From the NCBI RefSeq assembly GCF_900103545.1, contig NZ_FNHH01000012.1:1-64000 (forward strand): a stretch of 64,000 bases of DNA. Reading direction: 5' to 3'. The notes beneath the pieces are model-generated. The model did no database searches, had not been told where the DNA came from, and saw nothing but the letters and a program-made list of their open reading frames with translations. Below are positions 25,138 to 34,113 of the stretch, piece by piece (the stretch's first letter is position 1; each line of letters opens with the position of its first letter). Position numbers and translations under genes: made by a program. The stretch comes from Daejeonella rubra (GTDB taxonomy: Bacteria > Bacteroidota > Bacteroidia > Sphingobacteriales > Sphingobacteriaceae).

Positions 25138-28100
25138 ATGAAAAAAAAACTACTCATGTTTTTTTTGAGCGCTTTTCTACTGGCGTCACAAGCGTTTGCT
25201 CAGGAAATAACAGTAACCGGTAAAATTACTTCGGCTGAAGATGGTTTGCCGCTTCCGGGTGCCTCTATTAAAATTAAAGGAACAAATATCTTTGGTCAAA
25301 CCGATCAAAATGGTATGTATTCTATCAAAGCAAGTCCGGAGAATGTATTGGTATTCAATTATATCGGTTCTCTTCCCGAAGAAAGAACGGTTGGTACATT
25401 ACGTGTGATCAATGTTCAATTGAAAACTGATTCCAAAGTTTTAAATGAAATTGTGGTCACAGCATTTGGTGTGAAACAGGAAGTTAGAGGTTTGGGCTTT
25501 TCTACACAGAGTGTAAAAGCAAAAGAAATTGTTGACTCTAAACAACCAAACCTTGTCAATGCCTTGCAGGGAAAAATTGCAGGTGTACAGATAACCAATT
25601 CCAGCGGTTCAGCGGGTGCTTCATCAAACATAATGATTCGTGGGGGAAGTTCACTAAGCGGGAATAATCAGCCTTTATTTGTTGTGGATGGTATTCCAGT
25701 GGATAACACTACGCCCCTGGGCCAGGGAGGTTTGGGTGCTGGTAGTGCTCCTGCTTCGAACAGAGCAATAGATATTAATCCTGATGATATAGAGAGTATC
25801 ACGGTCTTGAAAGGACCTGCTGCTGCTGCATTATACGGTATCCGTGCAGCCTCTGGAGCTATTGTGGTTACCACTAAAAAAGGTTCTGGTGGTGCTGCGA
25901 GAGTAAATTATCAAAATACTTTTTCACTTGATCAAGTGAACAGAATACCGACTCTTCAGGATAAATACAAGCAGGGTGAGCAGGGAGTTTATAACGCAAC
26001 TGCTTCAGATTCATGGGGTCCTGCTTTTTCTTCAGGCGAACAGGTTTATGATAACCTTGGCAATTTCTTCAAGAATGCTTTTGCTCAGAACCATGATGTT
26101 TCAGTAAGCGGCAGTTCAGATCAAACGCGTTATTTTACTTCAGCATCATTATTGGATCAGGGTTCGATAGTTGATAATTCTGATTTTAAAAGAAAATCTT
26201 TCAGGTTAAATGCGGATACCAAAATGGGAGAGAAACTTACTGTTGGTGGTTCTGCAAACTATGTACGTACAGACAGAACTTATGTTCCTCAGGGAAGTGC
26301 CAATGGAGTGATGGGTGCCTTATACTGGCCAAGGAATGAGGATATGAAAAACTATCTGAATCCAAATGGAACTCAAAGAGTTTTCAATGTTGCTGATAAT
26401 GATAATCCATACTGGACAATTCAAAATAAGCCGATCATTAATAGTATCAACCGTGTAATTGCAATTGGAAATATTGACTATAATCCCTTTAGTTTCTTAA
26501 ATGTTGCATACCGTTTAGGAACAGATTATTACAGTGAGAATTTCAAGGCCATCAGAATGCCTGGAACTCTGGAATCTGATGCAGTAAGAGGTGCAATTGC
26601 ACAAACTTCCGGAGATAATCAGATAACAACATCTACTATCATTGTTACTGCTAAGAAAACTGTTGCAAAAGACTTTAAACTTAGTCTTGCATTAGGTCAG
26701 AATCTTGAAAGTGCAAGTAACAGAACTACAACATCTACCGCGACCCGTTTTATTGATCCAACTTTTCCAAGTATCAATAATACTGTTGCTGCCGACCGTA
26801 CAGTTTCAGAGAGATTGTACAGAAGAAGGATTTTCGGATTATTTGGTGATTTAAATGTGGATTGGAAAGGAATGGCATATGTTAATCTTAGAGCAAGAAA
26901 TGACTGGTCATCTACACTGCCTGTTACAGATAACTCCTTTTTCTATCCTTCGGTAAGTGGTGCTTTAATCCTTACTGATATTTTAAGAGAGATGGGTATT
27001 AAGCCTGGTGATGATACCTTTTCTTATGGTAAGATCAGAGCGGCTTATTCTGAGGTTGGAAAGGATGCACCTGCACACGTAACCACTACATCACTTGCGT
27101 CTGTAACCAATACTTTTACCATCAATCCAAGAGGATTTATTACAAACGCGAATAATCCTTTCGGTAATCCTACCCTTGTACCTGAGTTTACAAAGGCTTT
27201 TGAAATCGGTACTGATCTGAGATTCCTGAAAAACCGTATCGGAATCGATGTTACTTATTATAACAGTAAATCCAGCAATCAGATATTAGCAACAAGAGTA
27301 CCTCCATCTGCTGGTGCTTTTCTTACCTATCTGAACGGTGGATCAATACAAAATGAAGGAGTAGAGTTTGTATTCAATGCACAGGCTATCACTAATCCAA
27401 ATTTCAAATGGTCTGTTGATCTTAACTTCGCAAAAAATACTTCAATTGTAAAGGCACTTCCAGGTACATTAGATCGTATCGAATTGTCTGATGCATGGGT
27501 TTCTGCGAATGCAGCTCAGGGTGCAGCTTTCCTGAACGGAAGTTTATTCGGAATTAACGGTAATGTTTGGAAGCGTAATGCAAGCGGACAATTGTTATTA
27601 GCTAATAATGGTTATCCTCAGGTTCAAACTGCTTTAACAAATATTGGAGATAGAAATCCTGATTTTACTACTGGTATTACCAATACATTCACGCATAAGA
27701 ATTTATCATTTGCTTTTATGGTTGACGTACGGGTAGGTGGTAAGGTATTTAATGCAACTGAAAACTCTCTGGTTCGCTCTGGTTTAAGTACTAAAACACT
27801 TGACAGAGGAACAAAGGTGTTCGATGGAGTTATTGAGTCAACCGGTGTGAAAAACACTATTTCTGTTCCGTTAAATCAAAACTATTACCAAACAATTTAT
27901 GCCAATCAGGGATATGACTTTGTTGAGGATGGTGGATGGTACAGACTTCGTTATGCAACATTCAGTTATAAAATGCCGGCTAAATTCCTGGAAAAAATAG
28001 ATGTTAAAGGCTTAAATTTTACTTTAACCGGAAGGAATCTGCTTTTGATCACCAACTATTCAGGTGTTGATCCGGAAGTTTCAGGTAGTGGTGCTGGTGT

Positions 28101-28185
28101 TGGTGGTTCCGGATCTTTTGGTTTTGATAACCTTGGAATTCCGGCCACACGTGGTGTGGATTTTGGTTTGAGATTAACGCTTTAA
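25138..28185 (+). CDS. SusC/RagA family TonB-dependent outer membrane transporter
   Basis: It imports oligosaccharides across the outer membrane using TonB energy, as the barrel partner of the SusD lipoprotein. After the signal peptide (cleavage near AFAQ, residue 22) comes a carboxypeptidase-regulatory-like domain (about 25-105, VTGKITSAEDGLPLPGASIK). A plug with the usual family stretch LVNALQGKIAGVQITNSSGS, MIRGGSSLSGNNQPLFVVDG and IESITVLKGPAAAALYG follows. The rest is the 22-strand barrel, ending in the insertion signal GVDFGLRLTL. The 1015-residue length is normal. No STN domain is present, so it is not an ECF/FecR-controlled type. Confidence 0.97.
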   Translation: MKKKLLMFFLSAFLLASQAFAQEITVTGKITSAEDGLPLPGASIKIKGTNIFGQTDQNGMYSIKASPENVLVFNYIGSLPEERTVGTLRVINVQLKTDSKVLNEIVVTAFGVKQEVRGLGFSTQSVKAKEIVDSKQPNLVNALQGKIAGVQITNSSGSAGASSNIMIRGGSSLSGNNQPLFVVDGIPVDNTTPLGQGGLGAGSAPASNRAIDINPDDIESITVLKGPAAAALYGIRAASGAIVVTTKKGSGGAARVNYQNTFSLDQVNRIPTLQDKYKQGEQGVYNATASDSWGPAFSSGEQVYDNLGNFFKNAFAQNHDVSVSGSSDQTRYFTSASLLDQGSIVDNSDFKRKSFRLNADTKMGEKLTVGGSANYVRTDRTYVPQGSANGVMGALYWPRNEDMKNYLNPNGTQRVFNVADNDNPYWTIQNKPIINSINRVIAIGNIDYNPFSFLNVAYRLGTDYYSENFKAIRMPGTLESDAVRGAIAQTSGDNQITTSTIIVTAKKTVAKDFKLSLALGQNLESASNRTTTSTATRFIDPTFPSINNTVAADRTVSERLYRRRIFGLFGDLNVDWKGMAYVNLRARNDWSSTLPVTDNSFFYPSVSGALILTDILREMGIKPGDDTFSYGKIRAAYSEVGKDAPAHVTTTSLASVTNTFTINPRGFITNANNPFGNPTLVPEFTKAFEIGTDLRFLKNRIGIDVTYYNSKSSNQILATRVPPSAGAFLTYLNGGSIQNEGVEFVFNAQAITNPNFKWSVDLNFAKNTSIVKALPGTLDRIELSDAWVSANAAQGAAFLNGSLFGINGNVWKRNASGQLLLANNGYPQVQTALTNIGDRNPDFTTGITNTFTHKNLSFAFMVDVRVGGKVFNATENSLVRSGLSTKTLDRGTKVFDGVIESTGVKNTISVPLNQNYYQTIYANQGYDFVEDGGWYRLRYATFSYKMPAKFLEKIDVKGLNFTLTGRNLLLITNYSGVDPEVSGSGAGVGGSGSFGFDNLGIPATRGVDFGLRLTL

Positions 28186-28266
28186 CAGGAAATAGATGAT
28201 AAAGCAGGTGCAAAGGCTTATGTTTTAAAATTATGCTTCCTTGCATTCTCCTGCGTTTAAATAAAA

Positions 28267-29883
28267 ATGAATATGAAAATTAGATATAAAAAAATCACTT
28301 ACATTTTTTTCAGTGTCCTCTTGCTGAGTACTTCATGCAAGAAGTACCTGGATGTAAATAAGGATCCGAATAATCCTTCTAAAATTTCGGCTGCTAGTCG
28401 TTTAGTAGGTGCAATAACCACCTCTAATGGTTCAGCAATGTGGAGGGGAAGCCGTGAAGTAACGGGTTTAACTCAATATGGAGTAACAAAGCTTGCTACA
28501 GGGGCCAATATGGCTGCAGAAACATGGCGCTTTACTTCATCATATTTCCTTTGGCAAAATGCCTATGTATTTACTATGCCTAATTGTGTGGACCTGATCG
28601 TACTTGGAGAAGAAGAAGGCAGTCCGCATTTTGTTGGTGCAGGTAAAACTCTGTTGGCTATGAACTTTGGTTTGTTAACAGACCAGTATGGGTCAATTAT
28701 TGTCGATGATTTTTATGATGGTGCAGCTCAGCTTAATCTGACGCCTAAAATGCAGGATCAGGAGACCGTCTACAAGCGTATCGATCAGTTACTTGATGAA
28801 GCTATCGTAGCATTCAATAGCACCTCTAATAAAACTGGTTTAAATGCAAATGGGGGTGATATTATGTTTCAGGGAGATATTAATAAGTGGAAACGCTTTG
28901 CATGGGCATTAAAGGCCAGATATCTGAATCACCTTTCAAAGAAAACAGGAGTTTATAGTCCTGCAAAGATCATTGAAGCCTGTAACAATTCATTCAATGC
29001 CGATGGTATGGATGCAGAGTTCCCTTATTTAGCTGGTGGCTTGGAAACAGATCAGAATCCATGGTATAGCTGGGGTGGATTTGTGCTTCCGGCGGGGGTA
29101 ACCGATCCTAATAGTGCCTTGTTTAATCCAAGGTATTTTGCCTGGAGCCAGTTTTTTGTGAATATGCTGACCAGCTTCCCGGTAACAAACGCTGCATATC
29201 AGGATCCACGGATCAGCAGGATCATGAAACCTGCTGCATCAGACGGACAGTACAGAGGTTTAAGATCTGGTGGCGCCTTAACAGGTGGTCAGGGAATTCT
29301 TGCAAATGGTCAGGCAGGTGATGTTACCAAGAAGAATGGTAATGACTTTGGAAGGTTCAGTAATAGTGGTTTTTATACTAGTGAAAAATCACCAATGCCT
29401 TTCATTACTTATTCTGAAGTGAAATTAATTGAGGCAGAAGCTAAATTAAGAAGTAATGATGTTAATGGTGCCATTGTTGCTTATACCGAAGGTGTAAAAT
29501 CAAATATGCGCAAACTCGGAGTTACAACTACTGAAATAAATGCTTATTGGGATGCGATACAAGCTAATGGTTTGAATGCTCAGTTTAGCAATCTTACTCA
29601 GGGATTAAGCCACATCATGAGACAGAAGTATATTACTTTATGCCTGAACCCTGAAACCTGGGTTGATATGCGCAGATCTGATTTTAGTCAGGCTATTTAT
29701 GGCCCCTCTCTTGTTCGCCCTTTAAATTTAAATACAGTAGTATTTGATGCAAACAATCCAACTCAGTGGATAAGAGCTATGGTTTACGAAGGAAATGAGC
29801 AAACACGTAATCCGCAAGCGGTAGGTGATAACTCTGAAAAGTATCGTTTACTTACCCCTTTATGGTGGGATAAGGCTCAATAG
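28267..29883 (+). CDS. SusD/RagB family nutrient-binding lipoprotein
   Basis: A surface glycan-binding lid over SusC. The lipoprotein signal ends at SCKKYLDVNKDPNNPS, with the lipid-modified Cys shortly after residue 20. The SusD-type TPR helices and the ligand-binding part follow, ending in a conserved stretch MRQKYITLCLNPETWVDMRR. It resembles the SusD_2 subgroup. It lies 81 bases after SusC and is closed by a terminator. The 538-residue length is typical. Confidence 0.96.
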   Translation: MNMKIRYKKITYIFFSVLLLSTSCKKYLDVNKDPNNPSKISAASRLVGAITTSNGSAMWRGSREVTGLTQYGVTKLATGANMAAETWRFTSSYFLWQNAYVFTMPNCVDLIVLGEEEGSPHFVGAGKTLLAMNFGLLTDQYGSIIVDDFYDGAAQLNLTPKMQDQETVYKRIDQLLDEAIVAFNSTSNKTGLNANGGDIMFQGDINKWKRFAWALKARYLNHLSKKTGVYSPAKIIEACNNSFNADGMDAEFPYLAGGLETDQNPWYSWGGFVLPAGVTDPNSALFNPRYFAWSQFFVNMLTSFPVTNAAYQDPRISRIMKPAASDGQYRGLRSGGALTGGQGILANGQAGDVTKKNGNDFGRFSNSGFYTSEKSPMPFITYSEVKLIEAEAKLRSNDVNGAIVAYTEGVKSNMRKLGVTTTEINAYWDAIQANGLNAQFSNLTQGLSHIMRQKYITLCLNPETWVDMRRSDFSQAIYGPSLVRPLNLNTVVFDANNPTQWIRAMVYEGNEQTRNPQAVGDNSEKYRLLTPLWWDKAQ

Positions 29884-29932
29884 CCTTGTTGCAATCAAAG
29901 TAGTTTTTCTATTTTGATTGAATAAAAATAAA

Positions 29933-29964
29933 CAAGAAAGCTCCGTATTCGGGGCTTTCTTGTT
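29933..29964 (+). terminator. Terminator after susD
   Basis: Arms CAAGAAAGCTCC and GGGGCTTTCTTG form a strong hairpin followed by TTTT. A second hairpin, CAATCAAA/TTTGATTG (29891-29920), lies between it and the stop codon. Confidence 0.85.
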
Positions 29965-30036
29965 TTAAAGAAATTCTATTCTTCAGAACTTTAAGCATTC
30001 AAAGGATATTAATCGAAAGGGTTTGTCTCTTTATTC

Positions 30037-31134
30037 ATGGTCTGGCAGAGGACTATTTATTATGCCTGGATCCTTATCCTTTTGCAAATCCGGTCAAAAC
30101 CTTTATTTTTAATAAACACACGAAAATTATTTGCTTTGACCAACAGGTTCGGATTTACAAAATTCAGTATTCAGGAGTTTGAGCAATGGATAAACTCATT
30201 GCAGCTTGCCCGGACTGTTATAAGCATCCAGCAACACCATACTTTCAGCCCTGCTTATGTTCATTTTAAAGACTCCAACCATTTTGAGCTGCAGCAGGGT
30301 ATGAAAAACTACCATGTCAATCATAATGGCTGGTCTGATATCGGTCAGCATTTCACTACTTTTCCTGACGGGAGTATTCTGAGTGGCAGATCTTTGGAGA
30401 GGTCGCCTGCCTGCATTACAGGACAAAATGCCAATAGTATTTGTCTGGAGCACTTGGGTAATTTTGATTCCGGAAAGGATGCAATGACCGCCGAACAGCG
30501 CGAAGCCATAATCCGGATGACCGCCATACTATGCCGGCGTTTTAATTTACCTGTTCATACTCAAAGTATCATTTATCACCATTGGTTCGACCTGAGTACA
30601 GGGCAGCGGAATGATGGTGTAAGGAATAATAAAACTTGTCCAGGGACTAATTTTTTCGGCGGTAATAAGGTCATGGATTGTAATACCCATTTTTTGCCGC
30701 TTGTTTCACAGTCATTTCCTTTTTCAATTCAAAATAAGCCCGACTTGTTGAAATATGTGAGTGTTACTGCTTCAAAACTGAATGTCAGGTCAGAGCCAAG
30801 GCAAACAGCAAAAAAGGTTGCGGGACTTGATCCTGCCAGCATAGGATCGGTTTTGAGGGTTTATCAGGAAGAAAATGGCTGGTATAAGATCTCCAATTCA
30901 CAGGAACATTGGGTTTATGGAAAGTACACAATGAACGTATCAAGAGCTGCGGTAAAAACAGCTAAACTTCATGTCCGGAATGGGCCCGGAAGGTCTTTTG
31001 ATAGGGTAGGAGCACTTGCAAAAGGCCATGAGATTTTTATTGTACATGAAGAGAATAACTGGTGCAGGATACATATGGATGAGAAATGGGTGAGTAAAGA
31101 TCATCTGAAATTTATTTTAAAGGATTTAACCTGA
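30037..31134 (+). CDS. N-acetylmuramoyl-L-alanine amidase with two SH3b domains
   Basis: A zinc amidase of the Amidase_2/PGRP fold that cuts the bond between N-acetylmuramic acid and L-Ala. Candidate zinc ligands are His67/His68 (QQHHTFSP), His181/182 and Cys201 (KTCPGT). The core has YHVNHNGWSDIGQHFTTFPD and GRSLERSPACITGQNANSIC. Two bacterial SH3 domains follow at about 241-297 (ASKLNVRSEPRQTAKKVAGL) and 306-356 (AKLHVRNGPGRSFDRVGALA), typical of wall binding. The first 25 residues are hydrophobic but not a clean signal peptide. It is five bases upstream of the patatin gene. Confidence 0.9.
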   Translation: MVWQRTIYYAWILILLQIRSKPLFLINTRKLFALTNRFGFTKFSIQEFEQWINSLQLARTVISIQQHHTFSPAYVHFKDSNHFELQQGMKNYHVNHNGWSDIGQHFTTFPDGSILSGRSLERSPACITGQNANSICLEHLGNFDSGKDAMTAEQREAIIRMTAILCRRFNLPVHTQSIIYHHWFDLSTGQRNDGVRNNKTCPGTNFFGGNKVMDCNTHFLPLVSQSFPFSIQNKPDLLKYVSVTASKLNVRSEPRQTAKKVAGLDPASIGSVLRVYQEENGWYKISNSQEHWVYGKYTMNVSRAAVKTAKLHVRNGPGRSFDRVGALAKGHEIFIVHEENNWCRIHMDEKWVSKDHLKFILKDLT

Positions 31135-31139
31135 TTTAA

Positions 31140-32165
31140 ATGAAGAAAATATTGTCTATTGATGGCGGGGGGATCCGCGGACTAATACCCGGACAGGTTT
31201 TGGTAGCTCTTGAGAAAAAGCTGCAGCTGAAAACAAAGGATCCGGATGCCCGTATTGCCAGCTATTTCGATTTCTTTGCCGGCACAAGCACCGGAGGTAT
31301 TTTAACCTGTCTGCTGCTTTGTCCGGATGAAAACAACCCTCAAAAGCCAAAGTTCAGCGCTGAGGAGGCCGTAGATCTCTATAAAAATAACGGTGACCGG
31401 ATATTCAACCTTTCTTTTTTAAGTAAGATCTTAAATTATAAATCCTTTTTTAATGAAAAGTATGCTTCCAGACCTTTGGAGCATATTCTAAATCAATATT
31501 TTGGAGATATTAAACTGAGCGAGCTCCTGAAACCATGCCTGATCACCGCCTATGATATCCAGGAAAGGAAGACGCATTTTTTTGCAAAACATGATTTTCC
31601 GAAGAAGGGTGATGGAGGTGATTTCTTTATCCGGGATGTATGCCGGGCAACTTCTGCAGCGCCCACCTATTTTGAAGCAGCATTGATCCGTTCCATCAGC
31701 GGAGTTACCTATCCGATGATCGATGGTGGAATGTACGCCAATAACCCATCCTTATGCGCTTATTCTGAGGTTCGGAATTCGAAAGGCGATCCCACCTCTA
31801 AAGATATGTTCATTGTTTCTCTTGGGACGGGCAGTGAGAACAGATCTTACAACTATCATTCGGCAAAAAACTGGGGTGCAATGGGTTGGATCAAGCCCTC
31901 CATAGATATTATGATGTCGGGGGCGGCAGAAACCACGAATTATCATTTACTGAAGATGTTTTCAGCAAACGGCAATGATAAAAATTATTGCAGGATCCAG
32001 CCTTCAGACCTCAGAAATGCCGATCCTGAAATGGATAATGCGAGCGAGCAGAATGTGCAGGCATTAATTGAGCTGGGTATTAAAACTTCTCAGGATTGCT
32101 CGGATGAATTAGACAAAATTGTAGACATGATCCACCTGGATATGGATATCGTTGAGTTTGATTAG
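31140..32165 (+). CDS. Patatin-like phospholipase
   Basis: A Ser-Asp dyad lipid acyl hydrolase. The oxyanion motif GGGIRG (9-14), the nucleophile elbow GTSTG with Ser50, and the DGG motif with Asp195 are all intact. The stretch RATSAAPTYFEAA before DGG is typical of bacterial patatins of the PNPLA8/CapV type. No signal peptide or membrane segment is visible, so it is cytosolic unless exported by another route. It starts five bases after the amidase stop and is surely co-transcribed with it. The 341-residue length is normal. Confidence 0.93.
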   Translation: MKKILSIDGGGIRGLIPGQVLVALEKKLQLKTKDPDARIASYFDFFAGTSTGGILTCLLLCPDENNPQKPKFSAEEAVDLYKNNGDRIFNLSFLSKILNYKSFFNEKYASRPLEHILNQYFGDIKLSELLKPCLITAYDIQERKTHFFAKHDFPKKGDGGDFFIRDVCRATSAAPTYFEAALIRSISGVTYPMIDGGMYANNPSLCAYSEVRNSKGDPTSKDMFIVSLGTGSENRSYNYHSAKNWGAMGWIKPSIDIMMSGAAETTNYHLLKMFSANGNDKNYCRIQPSDLRNADPEMDNASEQNVQALIELGIKTSQDCSDELDKIVDMIHLDMDIVEFD

Positions 32166-32202
32166 ACAGAATCTGTATTTTTTTTAATAAATTGTAAATC
32201 AA

Positions 32203-33666
32203 TTACTTAGTTAATTTTCCTGGCTGCCGCTTATTGCTGCCTTCTTTCTTTTGCAGGTCATCACCCAGATCTTCCCTTGCCTGATCAGCAATTGCCTTTA
32301 GTTCTTTCACGATTTCCGGGAAATAGGCCTGCACATCATAGCGCTCACCCGGATCTCTGCGAAGGTCGTAAAGTGCCTCATTCATCATCACATTTTCAGG
32401 TGCTGCACCCGGAAAGCCATTAACACCCGGTGCCTGATCAAGATAGGAGCGTGAAGGATGCTGGAAAACGAGTTTCCAGTTATCGCGACGGACGGCCTCC
32501 AGTGAATTTTTGCGATAATAGTATAAAAAATTCTTCCTTGGGCTTGCCAGGAGGTCGCCTTTTAGGATCTCTCCAAGATCAAGGCCATCGATCTTTTTTT
32601 CTGGAAGCGGTGCTCCGGCCAGTTTAGCGATGGTAGGCAAAAGATCGATTGTGGAAGCTAACTGGTTGGATACTAGTCCGCCTGGAATGGTGCCTTTCCA
32701 CTTCATAATACATGGAACCCTTTGTCCCCCTTCAAAAGAAGTGCCCTTACCTTCTCTTAAACCCGCAGTATTACCCGCATGGTTTCCGAAATTTAACCAG
32801 GGACCATTATCACTTGTGAAAATTACCAGGGTGTTTTTTTCCAGTCCTTCTTTTTTAAGAGCGTCCATGATCCTTCCAACGTTATGGTCAACCTCCTGAA
32901 TCATATCTCCATACAATCCCTGCTTGCTTTTCCCCCTGAATGCTGCAGAAGCATTGATCGGAACATGGGGCATTGGATGCGGAATATAGGCGAAAAACGA
33001 TTTCTTTTTGTTGCGGCGTATGAAACTGATAGCTTCATCTGTCAGCCTGCTGGTCAGCAGAGCCTGGTCTTCCAGGGTACGGACGGTGTCAACAGGTGCA
33101 GAATTTCGGATCAGAGGCAGTGGAGGAAAGCGATATTTATTAGTTCCGGTTTTTGCAGGAAGCCCATCGTAATTAACCGGCCACATATCATTTGAATAAG
33201 GAATGCCGAGATATTCATCAAAGCCCTGATTTAGGGGCAGAAATTCCTGAGCATCACCTAGATGCCATTTACCGAATATTCCTGTTGCATAATTTTTCTG
33301 TTTAAGGAGGTCTGCAATGGTCATTTCTTCTTTGGCTAAACCGATGGGTGAAGCCGGAAATAAAGCGCCGGAGATGCCTACCCGGTTAGGATAGCAACCT
33401 GTAAGAATTGCGGCGCGTGAGGCACTGCAAACGGCTTGTGCCGACAGGAAATTAGTAAAACGAATGCCTTCGGAGGCTAATCGGTCAATATTTGGAGTGT
33501 TTATATCGAGTGCACCATAACAGGAGAGATCGCCATAACCCATGTCGTCCATGAAGATCAGAATGATATTGGGACCGGAAGGTGCTGCTGTTTTAACCGG
33601 GGTACTGGATTGATTTAGTGTGAGTACTATCAGGGCGATTAACAGGATTTTTATTTTTCTGATCAT
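32203..33666 (-). CDS. Secreted type I sulfatase (arylsulfatase A/GALNS-like)
   Basis: The third formylglycine sulfatase of the locus, on the opposite strand and convergent with the patatin gene. The signal peptide covers about residues 1-20. Metal-binding FMDDMGYGD and the maturation motif CSASR (Cys80) are present, as are GKWHLGDAQEF, IPHPMPHVPINASA and FTSDNGPWLNFGNHAG. The C-terminus has the usual YDLRRDPGERYDV followed by a charged tail. Ala in the third position of the maturation motif, instead of the commoner Pro, is an accepted variant (C-x-A-x-R). Confidence 0.92.
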   Translation of the reverse strand: MIRKIKILLIALIVLTLNQSSTPVKTAAPSGPNIILIFMDDMGYGDLSCYGALDINTPNIDRLASEGIRFTNFLSAQAVCSASRAAILTGCYPNRVGISGALFPASPIGLAKEEMTIADLLKQKNYATGIFGKWHLGDAQEFLPLNQGFDEYLGIPYSNDMWPVNYDGLPAKTGTNKYRFPPLPLIRNSAPVDTVRTLEDQALLTSRLTDEAISFIRRNKKKSFFAYIPHPMPHVPINASAAFRGKSKQGLYGDMIQEVDHNVGRIMDALKKEGLEKNTLVIFTSDNGPWLNFGNHAGNTAGLREGKGTSFEGGQRVPCIMKWKGTIPGGLVSNQLASTIDLLPTIAKLAGAPLPEKKIDGLDLGEILKGDLLASPRKNFLYYYRKNSLEAVRRDNWKLVFQHPSRSYLDQAPGVNGFPGAAPENVMMNEALYDLRRDPGERYDVQAYFPEIVKELKAIADQAREDLGDDLQKKEGSNKRQPGKLTK

Positions 33667-34113
33667 GTTACTATGAATGTATAATAGGATTGAAGATAAA
33701 ATTAATATGGGATATTAGGAAGGGTTAGGTTTGCTAGTGCTCCATTCGGTCGGTGCTGGCGCACGCGCCAGCAAGAATTATAAATTAAATAAATTCTACC
33801 ATTCCCCCACATTTTTCACAAGCGGAACTATATATTCCATATATTCCATTATTATTTATTTCTATAAGTCAAATTGTCTTTTTAAATTGTAGTCACAAAG
33901 GCACAATAAGTAGAATTGCAATTAATCTGCCGGATGGTGGCTGTCTGAAAATTAAGATTTTCAGAAAATTTTATCTGTATATAATGGTTCTGCAGCATAT
34001 TGGCGGAACCGGAAATTGAATTCATAAGGAAAAATACATTGAGATCATTAAAATTTCAGTGCACTATATATTGTTTATTTAAGAATCTTTTCATTTTAAC
34101 GGCTGTATAATTT
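33667..34113. other. Intergenic region with a perfect GC-rich hairpin
   Basis: TGCTGGCGC and GCGCCAGCA pair perfectly around a 2-base loop (33754-33773) in otherwise AT-rich DNA. Related GC-rich sequence occurs at 48.4 kb. No gene is seen. Confidence 0.6.

Noticed and set aside
31140..32165. Patatin as the effector of a CBASS anti-phage system (CapV)
   Set aside because: The catalytic motifs resemble CapV, but no CD-NTase, Cap2 or Cap3 gene is near. The partner is an amidase.
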